22,114 nucleotides of DNA from an uncultured Treponema sp. (GTDB lineage: Bacteria > Spirochaetota > Spirochaetia > Treponematales > Treponemataceae): positions 1 through 22,114 of the forward strand of contig CALINC010000025.1 of the NCBI GenBank assembly GCA_938045195.1, given 5' to 3'. The translations under genes were made by a program, and so were the position numbers. Shown piece by piece: positions 22,023 to 22,114 of the stretch. Every line of letters starts with the position of its first letter. The stretch's first letter is position 1. The notes beneath the pieces were generated by a model. That model was not told the origin of the DNA. It saw only the letters and a list, made by a program, of their open reading frames with translations, and made no database searches.

Positions 22023-22114
22023 AATCAACACCCTCGGCGCAGAGCGTCGAGGTACAATGCTCAATGTTTCGCATTGTATGTTCTCATAAGGTGGTTGCAG
22101 TCGGCTTTAATACC
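22023..22114. repeat. Dispersed repeat, copy B (cut by window edge)
   Basis: This matches 9489-9580 at 87 of 92 positions and keeps both hairpins (CCTCG/CGAGG, 22032-22052; TACAATGC/GCATTGTA, 22053-22078). The match runs to the last base of the window, so the element probably continues outside it. It lies upstream of citC, as copy A lies upstream of the giant minus-strand gene, in the same orientation relative to the following gene. Confidence 0.85.

Noticed and set aside
21886..22074. 62-codon minus-strand reading frame across the right-edge repeat
   Set aside because: It overlaps the start of citC in another frame and is made largely of the dispersed repeat.

Overview
The window looks like a chromosomal segment of a host-associated spirochaete, most likely a Treponema of the T. 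denticola type. The evidence is moderate to low GC, a flgN-flgK-flgL flagellar cluster behind a FliA (sigma-28)-type promoter, a single-chain pyruvate:ferredoxin oxidoreductase, two diacylglycerol-type glycosyltransferases (treponemal envelopes are rich in glycolipids), several exported beta-barrel proteins, and a long G homopolymer of the kind known from treponemes. No plasmid, phage, transposase, CRISPR, tRNA or rRNA was seen. The left edge starts in a run of 19 G and the right edge stops inside a repeat also present at 9.5 kb, so the window may be one complete assembly contig.

Layout. 1-213: a divergent regulatory region. A minus-strand promoter and Shine-Dalgarno lead into an ORF start that runs into the homopolymer, and a plus-strand promoter serves a queuosine-precursor (VUT/YhhQ) transporter at 214-888. 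1119-4679 is pyruvate:ferredoxin oxidoreductase, ending in a strong terminator. 4778-9463 (minus) is a 1561-residue exported protein: about a dozen Ig-like repeats followed by a short C-terminal beta-barrel. 9464-9927 is a 464-bp gap full of hairpin repeats, with a FliA-like promoter facing the giant gene. 9928-15739 (plus) alternates GT28 glycosyltransferase, outer-membrane barrel, GT4 glycosyltransferase, outer-membrane barrel. 15757-20538 (minus, read from right to left) is flgN, flgK, flgL and then a divergent chorismate synthase. 20892-21959 (minus) is an isolated citrate lyase ligase (citC). The right edge repeats the hairpin element.

How the parts work together. The two glycosyltransferases resemble enzymes that add sugars to diacylglycerol. 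The two barrels between and after them share a gapless 32-residue spacing pattern and are therefore paralogues. I infer an envelope glycolipid or glycan module with two enzyme-barrel pairs. flgN/flgK/flgL supply the chaperone and the hook-filament junction of the periplasmic flagella. The oxidoreductase and citC point to fermentative central metabolism.

The points most worth following are the G/C tract in the first codons of the left-edge ORF (a possible on/off switch), the alternating glycosyltransferase-barrel cluster, the chorismate synthase that lacks its signature histidine, the Ig-rod/barrel fusion with a FliA-like promoter, and the structured dispersed repeat.
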